Below, in pieces: positions 7,942-16,975 of a DNA stretch of 44,787 nucleotides (positions within the stretch are counted from its first letter, which is position 1; the number at the start of each line of letters is the position of its first letter). The translations under genes were made by a program, and so were the position numbers. This stretch comes from Eubacterium sp. (lineage in GTDB: Bacteria; Bacillota; Clostridia; Acetivibrionales; DSM-1351): NCBI GenBank assembly GCA_029266335.1, contig JAQSXC010000030.1, positions 1 through 44,787 of the forward strand, read 5' to 3'. A model generated the notes under the pieces. It did no database searches and had not been told where the DNA came from. It saw nothing but the letters and a program-made list of their open reading frames with translations.

Positions 7942-10254
7942 TTATTTTATTTTAAAGTATGCATGATACGGACAGTCAAAAGCCGCATAATTTGGAATAA
8001 CTGTTATACCGTTTACAGTAAATGTTAAATTCTTACTTGTACTGGTAAATGACTTTGATATATCCTCAGAATCCAGAGCAAGCTCTATATATTTATCAGT
8101 ATCATTTATTCCAACCATTGCCAGAGGCCCATACATAATACTTCCAACGGCAGGATCGTCCGGGGTCTTCTCTATCCTGAAGGTAAACGGTGTTGATACC
8201 TCTATTCTATCTCCCGGGTTCCATTCTCTGGACAAAGTAACATAGCTGCCGGGAACTGGAGCAATGCTCTGCTTTTCTCCATTAATTTTGACAATAAAGC
8301 CTTTTTCGATCCAATATGGAACACGGAGCTTTATATCCAGCTTTCCGGAGCCGTCAACTATTATTTCTGTTGACTGATCCAAAAGATAATCGCTGATTTG
8401 AGAAATTTTAAAGCCCTTTTCCTTCCAGTCCAGGGTTGAAGCCATATATAAATTAATGTATAAAGTCGAATTGTCTGAGGAATGAAAATAAATGGAATCC
8501 TGGTACTTTGTGTGATTTTCCATTCCTGTACCATGACAGCAGGTGTTGCCATCTGAATCAAATTCCTTCCTGGAACCGGGACATAAAGGCATAAAGTAGG
8601 TTGAACCGCCATTTGGCGCACTCTGATCCTGAGATGCAATTATGTGGTTATAGAGAGCTCTTTCATAATAGTCCATGTACCTGGGTTCAGGAGTATGGAA
8701 AAACAGAGCCCTTGTCAGCTTCAGCATATTGTATGTGGAACAGGTCTCGGCAGTCTTATCTCCTATATATCTTGCAATCTTGCCGGCTGCCCTGAACATT
8801 TCACCTTCACCATTTCCGCCTATATTATAAGTGTGGTTATTTATAACCATTTCCCAGAAGTTCTTAGCTATTTTATAATAGTACGGTTTTTTGTTTTGCC
8901 TGAACATTTCCATAACGCCTACGACCTGTGGAACATGCTGATTTGAGTGAATTCCTCCCAGTGTGTCAATATTTTCAGACATTGGCACATAGAGCTTATC
9001 ATTGTCAAAGTATTCTGCTGCTTTCAAGTATTCCTGCTTACCGGTCAAACCATAGAGCTGAGCCATTACTTCATTTATCCCGCCAAACTCACCGGCAATA
9101 TACAATGCCCACATTTTTGTCAGCTTCTCTTCCGTCAACCTGCTCAACCTGTTATACACCCAATCTCCAAGCTTTGTGCATATATCAAGGGCCAGTATGT
9201 TTCCTGCAAGTAAATAGCAATCAACAAGTCCCGCCATTATTTTATGCAAAGTGTAATAAGGCGCCCAGATTTTTGGATATGTGGTCAGCTCCTCCAGCTT
9301 ATCAAATTGTTCTTCCGAATAACCGCTTAAAAATCCAGGATTGAATTTGCCTGAAGCAGCCATTGCATCCTGACATTTTCCCAATTCGGTAATCATGTAA
9401 TCAATTTTTTTCTTAAATTTTTCATCCTTTGAGCTGGCATATGCCTGTGCTATGGCAGATAAATAATGTCCTGTTGTATGTCCTCGAAGATTGCAGTCCG
9501 GAGCATCCCAACCTTCTGCAGGCGGAGCATTTTTTGTATCCAGGCCCGATGCATCCCGGAAATTGTACAACAACTGGTCGTCATTAACGGACAAAAGGTA
9601 TTGGTAGTCCCTGTCTCTTCCTGCAGCGAATACTTTATCCTCTATTGTCACACTACCTAATTCAAAAGGTCCGGCAACTCTTTCATATGGAATATTGTCG
9701 TCTTCAGCCTTTGCATCTGCTTCTGAAACAATAACCTTCACATTAGCGGCAGCTTTTAAATCTGTTCCTGTTACCGTACCATAGACTTTAAAGTCTCCCT
9801 GCTTCCGGTAACAATCCACATTGATTTGCTCCCACTCAAGCTCTGCTATACCAAAGGTTCCGTCATCCTTCTCAACTATGGCTACTTTTGGAAGCCTGGG
9901 AAAAAATCCCGCAAGAGTTTCAATATTGTATTCCCTTACTGCTATAATTGTGTGTATGCTTTCTTTCTCAAGCACCGTTACTTCAAATTCTCTTGTATCT
10001 GTAAACTGGCCTTTGGTTATGGTAGCCACCAGAGCAACAACTGCATTGCCTTTTCCGGCCTCAGGTCTTGTAACCTTACCGTCATTGCTTAAGGCATTCA
10101 GATATTTTGATTCCCATGAAATTTTTGAACCATGTTTGCCCTCTGAAGGTAATTTCAAATCTGCCTCTACAGTAAATATATTTCCAAGATATATACTGGC
10201 TTTATCTGCTTTGACAATATCACTGTCTGACATTTTATATGACAACTCTGTCAT
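7942..10254 (-). CDS. GH127/GH146-like beta-L-arabinofuranosidase with N-terminal Ig-like domains
   Basis: A retaining glycosidase of the DUF1680 superfamily that should release beta-L-arabinofuranose from arabinan- or glycoprotein-derived oligosaccharides. The catalytic part (about 195-770) keeps the cysteine-zinc centre: Glu503-x-Cys505 (AETCSTYNM) and Cys572-Cys573 (CCHGTGMENHTKYQDS). The CCxGTGMENH form resembles GH146 more than GH127. Residues 1-100 look like an atrophied bacterial Ig domain and about 105-185 like a Big_4 module. No signal peptide is present, and the ATG at 10254 has a GGGGGAG ribosome site, so the enzyme appears cytoplasmic despite modules typical of secreted proteins. 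It is the last gene of the uptake operon. Confidence 0.85.
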   Translation of the reverse strand: MTELSYKMSDSDIVKADKASIYLGNIFTVEADLKLPSEGKHGSKISWESKYLNALSNDGKVTRPEAGKGNAVVALVATITKGQFTDTREFEVTVLEKESIHTIIAVREYNIETLAGFFPRLPKVAIVEKDDGTFGIAELEWEQINVDCYRKQGDFKVYGTVTGTDLKAAANVKVIVSEADAKAEDDNIPYERVAGPFELGSVTIEDKVFAAGRDRDYQYLLSVNDDQLLYNFRDASGLDTKNAPPAEGWDAPDCNLRGHTTGHYLSAIAQAYASSKDEKFKKKIDYMITELGKCQDAMAASGKFNPGFLSGYSEEQFDKLEELTTYPKIWAPYYTLHKIMAGLVDCYLLAGNILALDICTKLGDWVYNRLSRLTEEKLTKMWALYIAGEFGGINEVMAQLYGLTGKQEYLKAAEYFDNDKLYVPMSENIDTLGGIHSNQHVPQVVGVMEMFRQNKKPYYYKIAKNFWEMVINNHTYNIGGNGEGEMFRAAGKIARYIGDKTAETCSTYNMLKLTRALFFHTPEPRYMDYYERALYNHIIASQDQSAPNGGSTYFMPLCPGSRKEFDSDGNTCCHGTGMENHTKYQDSIYFHSSDNSTLYINLYMASTLDWKEKGFKISQISDYLLDQSTEIIVDGSGKLDIKLRVPYWIEKGFIVKINGEKQSIAPVPGSYVTLSREWNPGDRIEVSTPFTFRIEKTPDDPAVGSIMYGPLAMVGINDTDKYIELALDSEDISKSFTSTSKNLTFTVNGITVIPNYAAFDCPYHAYFKIK

Positions 10255-10311
10255 TATTTGTTCTCCCCCTTCGAAAATATTGGATATATTAACTTAACTT
10301 TACTCCGGTGC

Positions 10312-13023
10312 TTACTGTTTCCCCGCCGATCTGACGATTCTGACCGGTACTGTTGATTGCCTTGAAGGTATCATAACTGCTCTTTCCCTTGAAAAATCTT
10401 CTGAAGTTAACATACGGTCACCTGCCCAGACATTGTATAAGCCCTCCGGGAGGCCGGACAATTTTATGTCAATTACTGCTTCCGAACCCGTTGAAGTTTC
10501 CTTCATTGGAGCTTCAACAATTAAACTGATTTCCGAAAAAGCATCTCCTAAAAACACCGGATGTCCCGAAGAAATCTGTCCGTTTTCTATATATAAATGC
10601 ATACGGCAACTATTATAAAGGACATGCAGCCTTTTACGCAGGCCATCCTTCATTGTAATTTCCATACCATGGTCAAGTTTTTTTAAATCTCCGCCATAGC
10701 AATACAAGCCGAATTCCGGATCGTCAGCAAGAATGGTGGCCGCACATCTGAGTGCCCCGGTAAAGCCCAGATCTATTTCACAGGAATAGTACCAGGACCC
10801 CCGGTGATGCTCCTGATCAAGCCATGTAATGCCATAGGGTGCAGGTTCGAAGCCTCCCCCGGCCCCTCCGTCATTTTCTTTACCGGGAAACCAATATCCA
10901 AAATTGCTTTCCTCAGTTCCTGTATTCATAAGCGCCCATGAGCTTAGATACGATGCATAGCCAAGTCTTAAATACGGGTACGGGTCAGCACATATATGGA
11001 GAGCATAATCCAGAATGGACCAGCCTCCCATTTGAGCCATATAACTTAAGGTATATTCAGCATTCCCACTCGCACGGTAGTCACTGCCCAGCAGGAAATA
11101 TGACGGTTCCAGCCAGCCACGGCAGGCAATGTTGCATTTCATCTGCATTTCCATAAACCTGTATGCATCGTCATATAAAATGACTTCCTTCTTATCTGCC
11201 GTTTTATCAATAGACTGGGAAGAGTTTTGTAGTGCATACTTTGCAAATGCATGAGTTGACTCAAAGCCTGTTGAATCAAAAGGATACTCTGAACCAAAAA
11301 CATCAGGCTTTTCATTTACAAAACAGCGTACTTTTTTATCCCAGTGGTTTTTCAACCTGTATGCCTTTTCATTCATACCTGCTCTGTTCAATTCATTTAT
11401 CATGTCTTCAATAACCAACTCGTTATATAAACCTGTATGATATGCAGACCAGTCACCAGTTTCTACCGGTATGGCAAACATAGCCAGGGCAGTCCTATAG
11501 GCACGTTCAAGATATTGCTCCTTTTCCAGATATGTATCTATATGCGGGAAATTTCGGGCAACTAAATACATACTCCAGTACATAAGAATTATATGAGGAT
11601 AATCATAAATTCTCCATATATGAAGCCTTCCTTTTTTCCCCGGATCGGTACTGCACCGGTTCGTCTTCCAGTCAGGAATTCCATAAATACCGTATGAATA
11701 TTCTTCCTGTTCGGTTCTTTGAAGACCTCCCCATACAAAATGACGGATGTAGTAATCAATTGCTTCAACTTCTTCCTGTACGGGCATTTCAGCATTTTTT
11801 GCCGCAAGAAAGGACGGCTTTGACAATCCGGGATCATCACAGGTTACCTCGTATATTCTCCAGCCCTTAATACGGTCATAGTTATCCGGACCCAGCAGCA
11901 CCTTGGTTTCCATATTCCATTCGCATAACAGCCCATTATACCAGAGCTCATTATCACGGCACTGGGCTTTCCTGATGAAATCAGCCCTTTTACTTATGAG
12001 AGTTTCTATGGGTTCTGTCACAAAAAACTCCAAAACAAGGTGTTTGCCATTACCATAATGAACAGTCAGAAGATTCTCTCCGAACTTTTCAAATTTAACT
12101 TTATAGATATAAGCATTTCCATTACAATGTATGAATCGCAAATCTGTCCTGTCAGGATATTCAGGCTCAATACCCTGGACTTTTTCATTTGTTTTGAGTG
12201 AAAAAGTTGCTGACAAGTCATTTGGAACAGTCATTCCGGGAATGACCGTCACGTCAATAAGGCCATTTTCTACTATCAGCCTGCGCACTCCCTCATAGTC
12301 AGAAGCCCACCGGAATTTGTAAACGTTGGAAATAACAGCATTTTCGCCATTTGGAAGCAAAGAAATGCTGGTATGCTTCTGACGCCAATTGCTGTCTTTT
12401 GCTTTTTCAGCCGAACCACTTGCTGCCGAACCACTTGCTGCCGAATATATAAATGCCCTGTATAAATTTACATTGTCAACTGAAGTATCAGAATGCATTT
12501 CATAGTATTCAAATTTGGAATCCCCGTCACAGCGGGTCCAGAATATATAAGAACCGTGACCCGATATAAAACTGTGACGCATAACGCTATCCCCTGCTTT
12601 TTTCCCCCAGTCAAAAGAGGAATTCATTGGCAAATCCATTGCAACATCGCCTATTTCAATGATTTCACCGCTGATATTTTTTATATTGATGCTGTAAAGC
12701 AAGCAATCCTTATCTGCTCGGAAACCAATATCCACAGTCAGATCAGCTGTAGGTCCAAATCCAACATCATACCTTGCAGAAAACCCGGGAATATCCGGAT
12801 TATAAGTGAATTCCAGTGTTTTATAAGAGTTGTTCAGTGTATGATAAGACCAGTCATTCCCGGTTTTCCTGTAAGCGATTATTATGTCTCCAAAACGTAA
12901 GCCTTGCAGTATGAATTCAGTGTTCCCTGTATCAGCGCTGTTTTTAAGGCTTACAACAGCACCTTCCTCATACTTGATTTCAAAACTGTCATTTTTTAGA
13001 ATCTGCTGCTCCATATATTTCAT
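10312..13023 (-). CDS. DUF5695-like protein, putative glycoside hydrolase
   Basis: A 903-residue cytoplasmic protein without signal peptide. I recognise it as DUF5695-like from its overall pattern (NGLLCEWNMETKVLLGPDNY, GLQRTEQEEYSYGIYGIPDW, WSILDYALHICADPYPYLRL), but cannot verify this here. A beta-rich N-terminal half followed by a helix- and Trp/Tyr-rich half with many acidic motifs suggests a (alpha/alpha)6-barrel carbohydrate enzyme. Its position between the sugar permeases and an arabinofuranosidase supports action on imported oligosaccharides. The ATG at 13023 is preceded by TTGGAGATG. A short tandem repeat (SAASG twice) lies near residue 200. No function is proven and catalytic residues cannot be assigned. 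Confidence 0.6.
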   Translation of the reverse strand: MKYMEQQILKNDSFEIKYEEGAVVSLKNSADTGNTEFILQGLRFGDIIIAYRKTGNDWSYHTLNNSYKTLEFTYNPDIPGFSARYDVGFGPTADLTVDIGFRADKDCLLYSINIKNISGEIIEIGDVAMDLPMNSSFDWGKKAGDSVMRHSFISGHGSYIFWTRCDGDSKFEYYEMHSDTSVDNVNLYRAFIYSAASGSAASGSAEKAKDSNWRQKHTSISLLPNGENAVISNVYKFRWASDYEGVRRLIVENGLIDVTVIPGMTVPNDLSATFSLKTNEKVQGIEPEYPDRTDLRFIHCNGNAYIYKVKFEKFGENLLTVHYGNGKHLVLEFFVTEPIETLISKRADFIRKAQCRDNELWYNGLLCEWNMETKVLLGPDNYDRIKGWRIYEVTCDDPGLSKPSFLAAKNAEMPVQEEVEAIDYYIRHFVWGGLQRTEQEEYSYGIYGIPDWKTNRCSTDPGKKGRLHIWRIYDYPHIILMYWSMYLVARNFPHIDTYLEKEQYLERAYRTALAMFAIPVETGDWSAYHTGLYNELVIEDMINELNRAGMNEKAYRLKNHWDKKVRCFVNEKPDVFGSEYPFDSTGFESTHAFAKYALQNSSQSIDKTADKKEVILYDDAYRFMEMQMKCNIACRGWLEPSYFLLGSDYRASGNAEYTLSYMAQMGGWSILDYALHICADPYPYLRLGYASYLSSWALMNTGTEESNFGYWFPGKENDGGAGGGFEPAPYGITWLDQEHHRGSWYYSCEIDLGFTGALRCAATILADDPEFGLYCYGGDLKKLDHGMEITMKDGLRKRLHVLYNSCRMHLYIENGQISSGHPVFLGDAFSEISLIVEAPMKETSTGSEAVIDIKLSGLPEGLYNVWAGDRMLTSEDFSRERAVMIPSRQSTVPVRIVRSAGKQ
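12411..12440 (-). repeat. 15-bp tandem duplication inside the DUF5695-like gene
   Basis: The unit CCGAACCACTTGCTG occurs twice head to tail (12411-12425, 12426-12440), followed by a partial third copy of 5 bases. It keeps the frame and encodes two SAASG-like units, probably in a flexible surface loop. Confidence 0.85.
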
Positions 13024-13044
13024 TATTTCATCTCCAAATAAGAA

Positions 13045-13938
13045 CTATCCCTTTACAGCACCGATTGTAATACCACCGATAAAGTACTTCTGAAGGAACG
13101 GATATACCAGAAGGATTGGCACGGTAACCACAACAGTAGTTGCAGCTCTGAAGGTCAAAGGTCTGAGATTTTTAAATCTCGACTGGATTAACATTTCATT
13201 TTGCAGATTTTGCACCATATCCATCTCAAGCAGTAATCTTCTCAGATATATTTGAAGTGTATCCCATTTTCCTGAAGGATTATATATCATAACATCAAAC
13301 CAAGCATTCCAGTGCTGAACTGCAAGATATACAGCTACCGCTGCAAACACAGGGAGAGATATGGGTATTATTATCTGAATGTATATTCTCAGCTCGCTGC
13401 AGCCATCTATTCTCGGAGCTTCTATCATGGATTCGGGCAAATTCTGAATATATGATGCAATTAATAGCATGTAATATGCATTAACCAAGCCGGGTATCCA
13501 GTAAACATTGAAACTGTTTGTCAGACCGAGATTGCTTATGAGAAGGTACGTAGGTATCAGTCCGCCGCTGAAATACATTGTGATGACAAATAACACTCTT
13601 ATAAACTTTCTGCCTGAAAAATCTCTCAAAGTAACAATGTAAGCAAGAAGTCCAGTCGCAAAGAGACAGGTGCAGGTACCTACAACAACTCTCAGTATAG
13701 AAATAAGAGCACCTTTAAGCATCTTTGGATTCTGAATCAACCAATGATAAGCATCCAGTGATATTTTTCTTGGAAAGAAGTACAAACCACCTCTCATGGC
13801 ATCAGTTCCGTCATTGAATGAAATAATCAGCTGATTATAAAAAGGATATATAACAAAAAAACAAAAAGCCATCATAAACACAATATTAAATATATCAAAC
13901 AGCCTGCCCGTAACAGTATTCTTATAATATTTTTGCAT
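13045..13938 (-). CDS. Carbohydrate ABC transporter permease (CUT1, YtcP/LplC type)
   Basis: An integral membrane permease subunit for oligosaccharide uptake. It is 297 residues long with about six hydrophobic helices and the EAA-type coupling loop (EAPRIDGCSELRIYIQIIIPIS, about 175-195) that docks the ATPase. The N-terminal VFMMAFCFFVIYPFYNQLIISFND and the conserved YFIGGITIGAVKG C terminus are typical of the YtcP/LplC subgroup. The ATG at 13938 has a G-rich GGGGGTGGA site. It begins 12 bases after the partner permease gene, so the two subunits are co-translated. Confidence 0.93.
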   Translation of the reverse strand: MQKYYKNTVTGRLFDIFNIVFMMAFCFFVIYPFYNQLIISFNDGTDAMRGGLYFFPRKISLDAYHWLIQNPKMLKGALISILRVVVGTCTCLFATGLLAYIVTLRDFSGRKFIRVLFVITMYFSGGLIPTYLLISNLGLTNSFNVYWIPGLVNAYYMLLIASYIQNLPESMIEAPRIDGCSELRIYIQIIIPISLPVFAAVAVYLAVQHWNAWFDVMIYNPSGKWDTLQIYLRRLLLEMDMVQNLQNEMLIQSRFKNLRPLTFRAATTVVVTVPILLVYPFLQKYFIGGITIGAVKG

Positions 13939-13950
13939 TATTCCACCCCC

Positions 13951-14910
13951 TTAAATAATTGATAGATCGCTAACTTTTTTAGAGATCTTATTTGCAATCA
14001 ATACAAGGCCCAGACCAATAACTGATTTCATGAGACCGATCGCAGCACCATATGAGTAACGACCGAGCTGAATTCCGTATCTGTACGCATATGTGTCAAT
14101 TACATCATAATAATCTCTGGTCTGATTATTTCCTATTAAGAGCTGCTGTTCAAATCCTGCGTTCAGAATACCACCGATTTGCAAAATAAATAGAAGCACA
14201 ATGGTTGTCTTAATACCAGGCAACAGAATATGCCAGATCATACCGAAACGTCCCAGTCCGTCAACAGCACCGGCTTGATAAAGCTCTTCATCAATTCCTG
14301 CTATTGCAGATAAATAAATTATTGAACCCCAGCCGATTCCCTTCCAGATATTTGATATTGTAATCAATCCCCAGAAATATTCACCTTTACTGAGAAAAGC
14401 CACAGGTTCATTCACTACTCCCAGCATTTTTAAAACCTCATTTAAAACACCGTCTGTGCCTAAAGTAGTAAACATTATACTTGAAACAACAACCCAGGAT
14501 ACAAAGTGAGGCATATATGAAACAGTTTGAGCAAATTTCTTAAACCGTTTAAGTGCAAGTTCATTTATAAGAATTGCAAGTATTATAGGAGCCGGAAACC
14601 CAAACAATAGGTCCAGTCCACTTATAGCTAATGTATTTCTTAAAACTAAAAACAAATCTGGTGATTCCAGAAACTGCATGAAGTACTTTAATCCAACCCA
14701 CTGGCAATCCAAAAACGGTTTACCGGGAATATATTTCATAAATGCAATAATAATTCCATACATAGGGTAATATGCGAAGGTAGCAACCCATGCTACCAAG
14801 GGAATACACAGAATCCACAGCTGCCTTTCCTTCTTTACTCTTCTTATAATACGCCTGAATTTGCTTTGCTTTGGTTTAACGGGCATATTGTCAATAATAA
14901 TCTCACTCAT
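13951..14910 (-). CDS. Sugar ABC transporter permease (CUT1, LplB type)
   Basis: The partner permease, with about six transmembrane helices. The RRVKKERQLWILCIPLVAWVATFAYYPMYGIIIAF opening and the EAA loop with YQAGAVDGLGRFGMIWHILLPGI are typical of LplB. An in-frame ATG at 15024 would give 357 residues, but the extra 38 are not family-like. The ATG at 14910 gives the usual 319 residues and has a GGGAAGAG site upstream, so it is preferred. The gene lies behind a hairpin that separates it from the binding-protein gene. Confidence 0.9.
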   Translation of the reverse strand: MSEIIIDNMPVKPKQSKFRRIIRRVKKERQLWILCIPLVAWVATFAYYPMYGIIIAFMKYIPGKPFLDCQWVGLKYFMQFLESPDLFLVLRNTLAISGLDLLFGFPAPIILAILINELALKRFKKFAQTVSYMPHFVSWVVVSSIMFTTLGTDGVLNEVLKMLGVVNEPVAFLSKGEYFWGLITISNIWKGIGWGSIIYLSAIAGIDEELYQAGAVDGLGRFGMIWHILLPGIKTTIVLLFILQIGGILNAGFEQQLLIGNNQTRDYYDVIDTYAYRYGIQLGRYSYGAAIGLMKSVIGLGLVLIANKISKKVSDLSII

Positions 14911-15044
14911 ATTCCAGCTCTTCCCTTTCAGTATTTTTATGAAGTGATATAAATAAATATAAAATACATACCATATTAAGAAAATTTCTACAAAATTACT
15001 TATAAATCTTTTATCAATAATCAAATTTTTTTATTGTTTTGTAT

Positions 15045-15076
15045 AAAGAGGGAGTCTGGAATACAACTCCCTCTTT
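15045..15076 (-). terminator. Intercistronic hairpin between binding protein and permeases
   Basis: An 11-bp stem (15045-15055 with 15066-15076, arm AAAGAGGGAGT) with a 10-base loop. On the minus strand it is followed by ATACAAAAC, a weak U-tract. Its place just after the binding-protein stop fits a partial terminator or mRNA-stabilising stem, which would give excess binding protein over permeases. Confidence 0.65.
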
Positions 15077-15105
15077 TTCATTAGTTATTAATTGTGTATA
15101 AGATT

Positions 15106-16764
15106 TTACTTCCAGGCTTCCAAATTCTTTTTATACGCATCTGAATAGAATTTCTCTACTTCTTTGAGACCTGCCTTGTTTGCCTTGTCTCTCATTTCCA
15201 TAAATTTAGCAACACACTCTTGTTCTGTTTTTGCCATAACTGCATTGGCAAAACCTGTAAGGTAAATATCCTTAACCTGCTGATTCTTAACTGTAACTGG
15301 ATCATCAGAAGGAAGTGAAATTGCATAGTAAGCTGAGAAGTCGAAGATTGTGTCCTTAAGATTTTCATCTTTTTGTTTGAACCATTTGCTTGGGAAGTTC
15401 TGATCTATCCAGGCCTGAGTACCATCCCCATGTTTCTGTTGCCCCATAACCATCCATAAAGCTGTTCCACCGTTCAAATCGAATGGAGCCCAGACAAAAG
15501 TACTGTCTTCAAGCTTTTTGCTTTCGTTCTGATTCCATGACCATTCGCCTGCATCAGAAATATTCCATACAGAGGTATCAGAGTTTGGAACACCCCATGA
15601 CAACAGCTTGGTTCCCATGTCCGATACTTCAAAATTCCACCACTTCATTACATTTTCAGGTTGGGTACATTTGTCGGTAATAATTGTTCTGCCCCATCCC
15701 ATTGTGCTCTTTGGATTGAGATATGATTTCTCTGCGCTTGGAGCCTTAATGTTATAGTGAGGATAACGCATATCATCGTTATAATCCTTTTTGGTTTTAA
15801 TCCATGTCATGTTACCAAAATCCTTGGTTACCCACCAGTTTGCAAAATGACCTGCATATCTTTCATTTGAACATTTTGCACCCCAGTCATCTCTTTTTTG
15901 AGTAAAGGAATCAGGATCCAGCAAACCTTCACGTGCAAACTTGTTATACCATTTTGTAAATTCAAGACCTTCATCAGTGTTGACCCAGTGGGTTAATGAG
16001 TTATCGGAACCTTCTTTCCAACCGTATTTCAATCCCCATATACCACCGAGCTGTTCATGGATTTTATCATCCTTCCAGGTTCCTAATGCATATACCTTTT
16101 CACCGGTAGCATTTGTCGGATGTTTTTCCACAAGTTTCTTCAATACATCAAAGTATTCATCCGGTGTTTTAAATTCAGGTGAACCGATTTCCTTATACCA
16201 GTCAAGTCTTACCTGAGCTGCTGCATCTGCAATCGGAAGCAGTCCCCAGCCTACAGGGAGATTGTATATCTTTCCATCTTCATTTTCATATCTCTTTAAG
16301 TAATCGCCCATCTGCTTTCTTACTTCAGGTCCGTATTCATCAATTAACGGAGTTAATTCCTGGGCCTTTTCAAGGTCTATCCACTTTTGAGCTTCTGTAA
16401 CCGACATATTTGAGATTACTTCCGGATAGTCATTGGATGCAAGCATCAGATTGAGCTTTTCAACCATATCTGTGTCATAAACTATCTTGTTTAATTTCAC
16501 ATTGAACTTTTCCAGCAAAAGATCGCTGATAAGCTTGGAATTCTTTGCAACAGTATCAGGATTGTCCTGACCGACATAATAGGATATCTCGATTGTCTTT
16601 TCAGGAACTTCCCAACCATATTCGTTAACTTTCCCTGTAGCTGACGATGTAGATTGTGAACTTGTTGCTGTTGATACTGCACTTTTGTCTCCTCCGCCTC
16701 CGCAGCCCGCTACAGCTGTCAGCACGAAAGCTAAAGTGAGTAACATAACACTTAATCTTTTCAT
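15106..16764 (-). CDS. Extracellular solute-binding lipoprotein (family 1)
   Basis: A lipid-anchored sugar-binding protein for the adjacent CUT1 permeases. The N terminus is a lipoprotein signal peptide with lipobox TAVAG-Cys21, followed by a Ser/Thr-rich linker. The 552-residue length fits the large LplA/YtcQ-type binding proteins that go with YesM/YesN systems. Many Trp/Tyr residues suit sugar stacking. AGGAGG lies just upstream of the ATG at 16764. It is the first gene of the operon and is transcribed away from the two-component system. Arabinose-containing oligosaccharides are the likely ligand given the last gene, but this is inference. Confidence 0.93.
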   Translation of the reverse strand: MKRLSVMLLTLAFVLTAVAGCGGGGDKSAVSTATSSQSTSSATGKVNEYGWEVPEKTIEISYYVGQDNPDTVAKNSKLISDLLLEKFNVKLNKIVYDTDMVEKLNLMLASNDYPEVISNMSVTEAQKWIDLEKAQELTPLIDEYGPEVRKQMGDYLKRYENEDGKIYNLPVGWGLLPIADAAAQVRLDWYKEIGSPEFKTPDEYFDVLKKLVEKHPTNATGEKVYALGTWKDDKIHEQLGGIWGLKYGWKEGSDNSLTHWVNTDEGLEFTKWYNKFAREGLLDPDSFTQKRDDWGAKCSNERYAGHFANWWVTKDFGNMTWIKTKKDYNDDMRYPHYNIKAPSAEKSYLNPKSTMGWGRTIITDKCTQPENVMKWWNFEVSDMGTKLLSWGVPNSDTSVWNISDAGEWSWNQNESKKLEDSTFVWAPFDLNGGTALWMVMGQQKHGDGTQAWIDQNFPSKWFKQKDENLKDTIFDFSAYYAISLPSDDPVTVKNQQVKDIYLTGFANAVMAKTEQECVAKFMEMRDKANKAGLKEVEKFYSDAYKKNLEAWK

Positions 16765-16801
16765 ACAATTCCTCCTGTGATTTAATTATTGATATACTAA
16801 T

Positions 16802-16830
16802 AATATAGCAGTTAAAAATTTTGATGTCAG
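16802..16830 (-). promoter_or_regulatory. Promoter of the sugar-uptake operon
   Basis: On the minus strand CTGACA (16825-16830) and TATATT (16802-16807) are separated by 17 bases, about 40 bases before the binding-protein start. A control site for the YesN-like regulator would be expected just upstream, in the shared 211-base divergent spacer. Confidence 0.55.
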
Positions 16831-16870
16831 TTGAATATATTTGTTTTTAGTGTAATTTTACTACAAGAAG

Positions 16871-16899
16871 TTGAAAATTTTGAGTATTTTTTGTATAGT
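16871..16899 (+). promoter_or_regulatory. Promoter of the yesM/yesN-like pair
   Basis: TTGAAA (16871-16876) and TATAGT (16894-16899) are separated by 17 bases, and a TG just before the -10 makes it an extended -10 element. It lies 76 bases before the histidine kinase start and close to the divergent sugar-operon promoter. Confidence 0.6.
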
Positions 16900-16975
16900 A
16901 TAATTATAATAATTTAATTACAAGTAAAATTTAGGTTAAAAAATTTCATAAAATTAGCAGGATTGGTAAAATATT

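Noticed and set aside
8361-9344. Several open frames of 60-140 codons opposite the arabinofuranosidase gene
   Set aside because: They are antisense frames within a long coding gene, without ribosome sites or recognisable domains.
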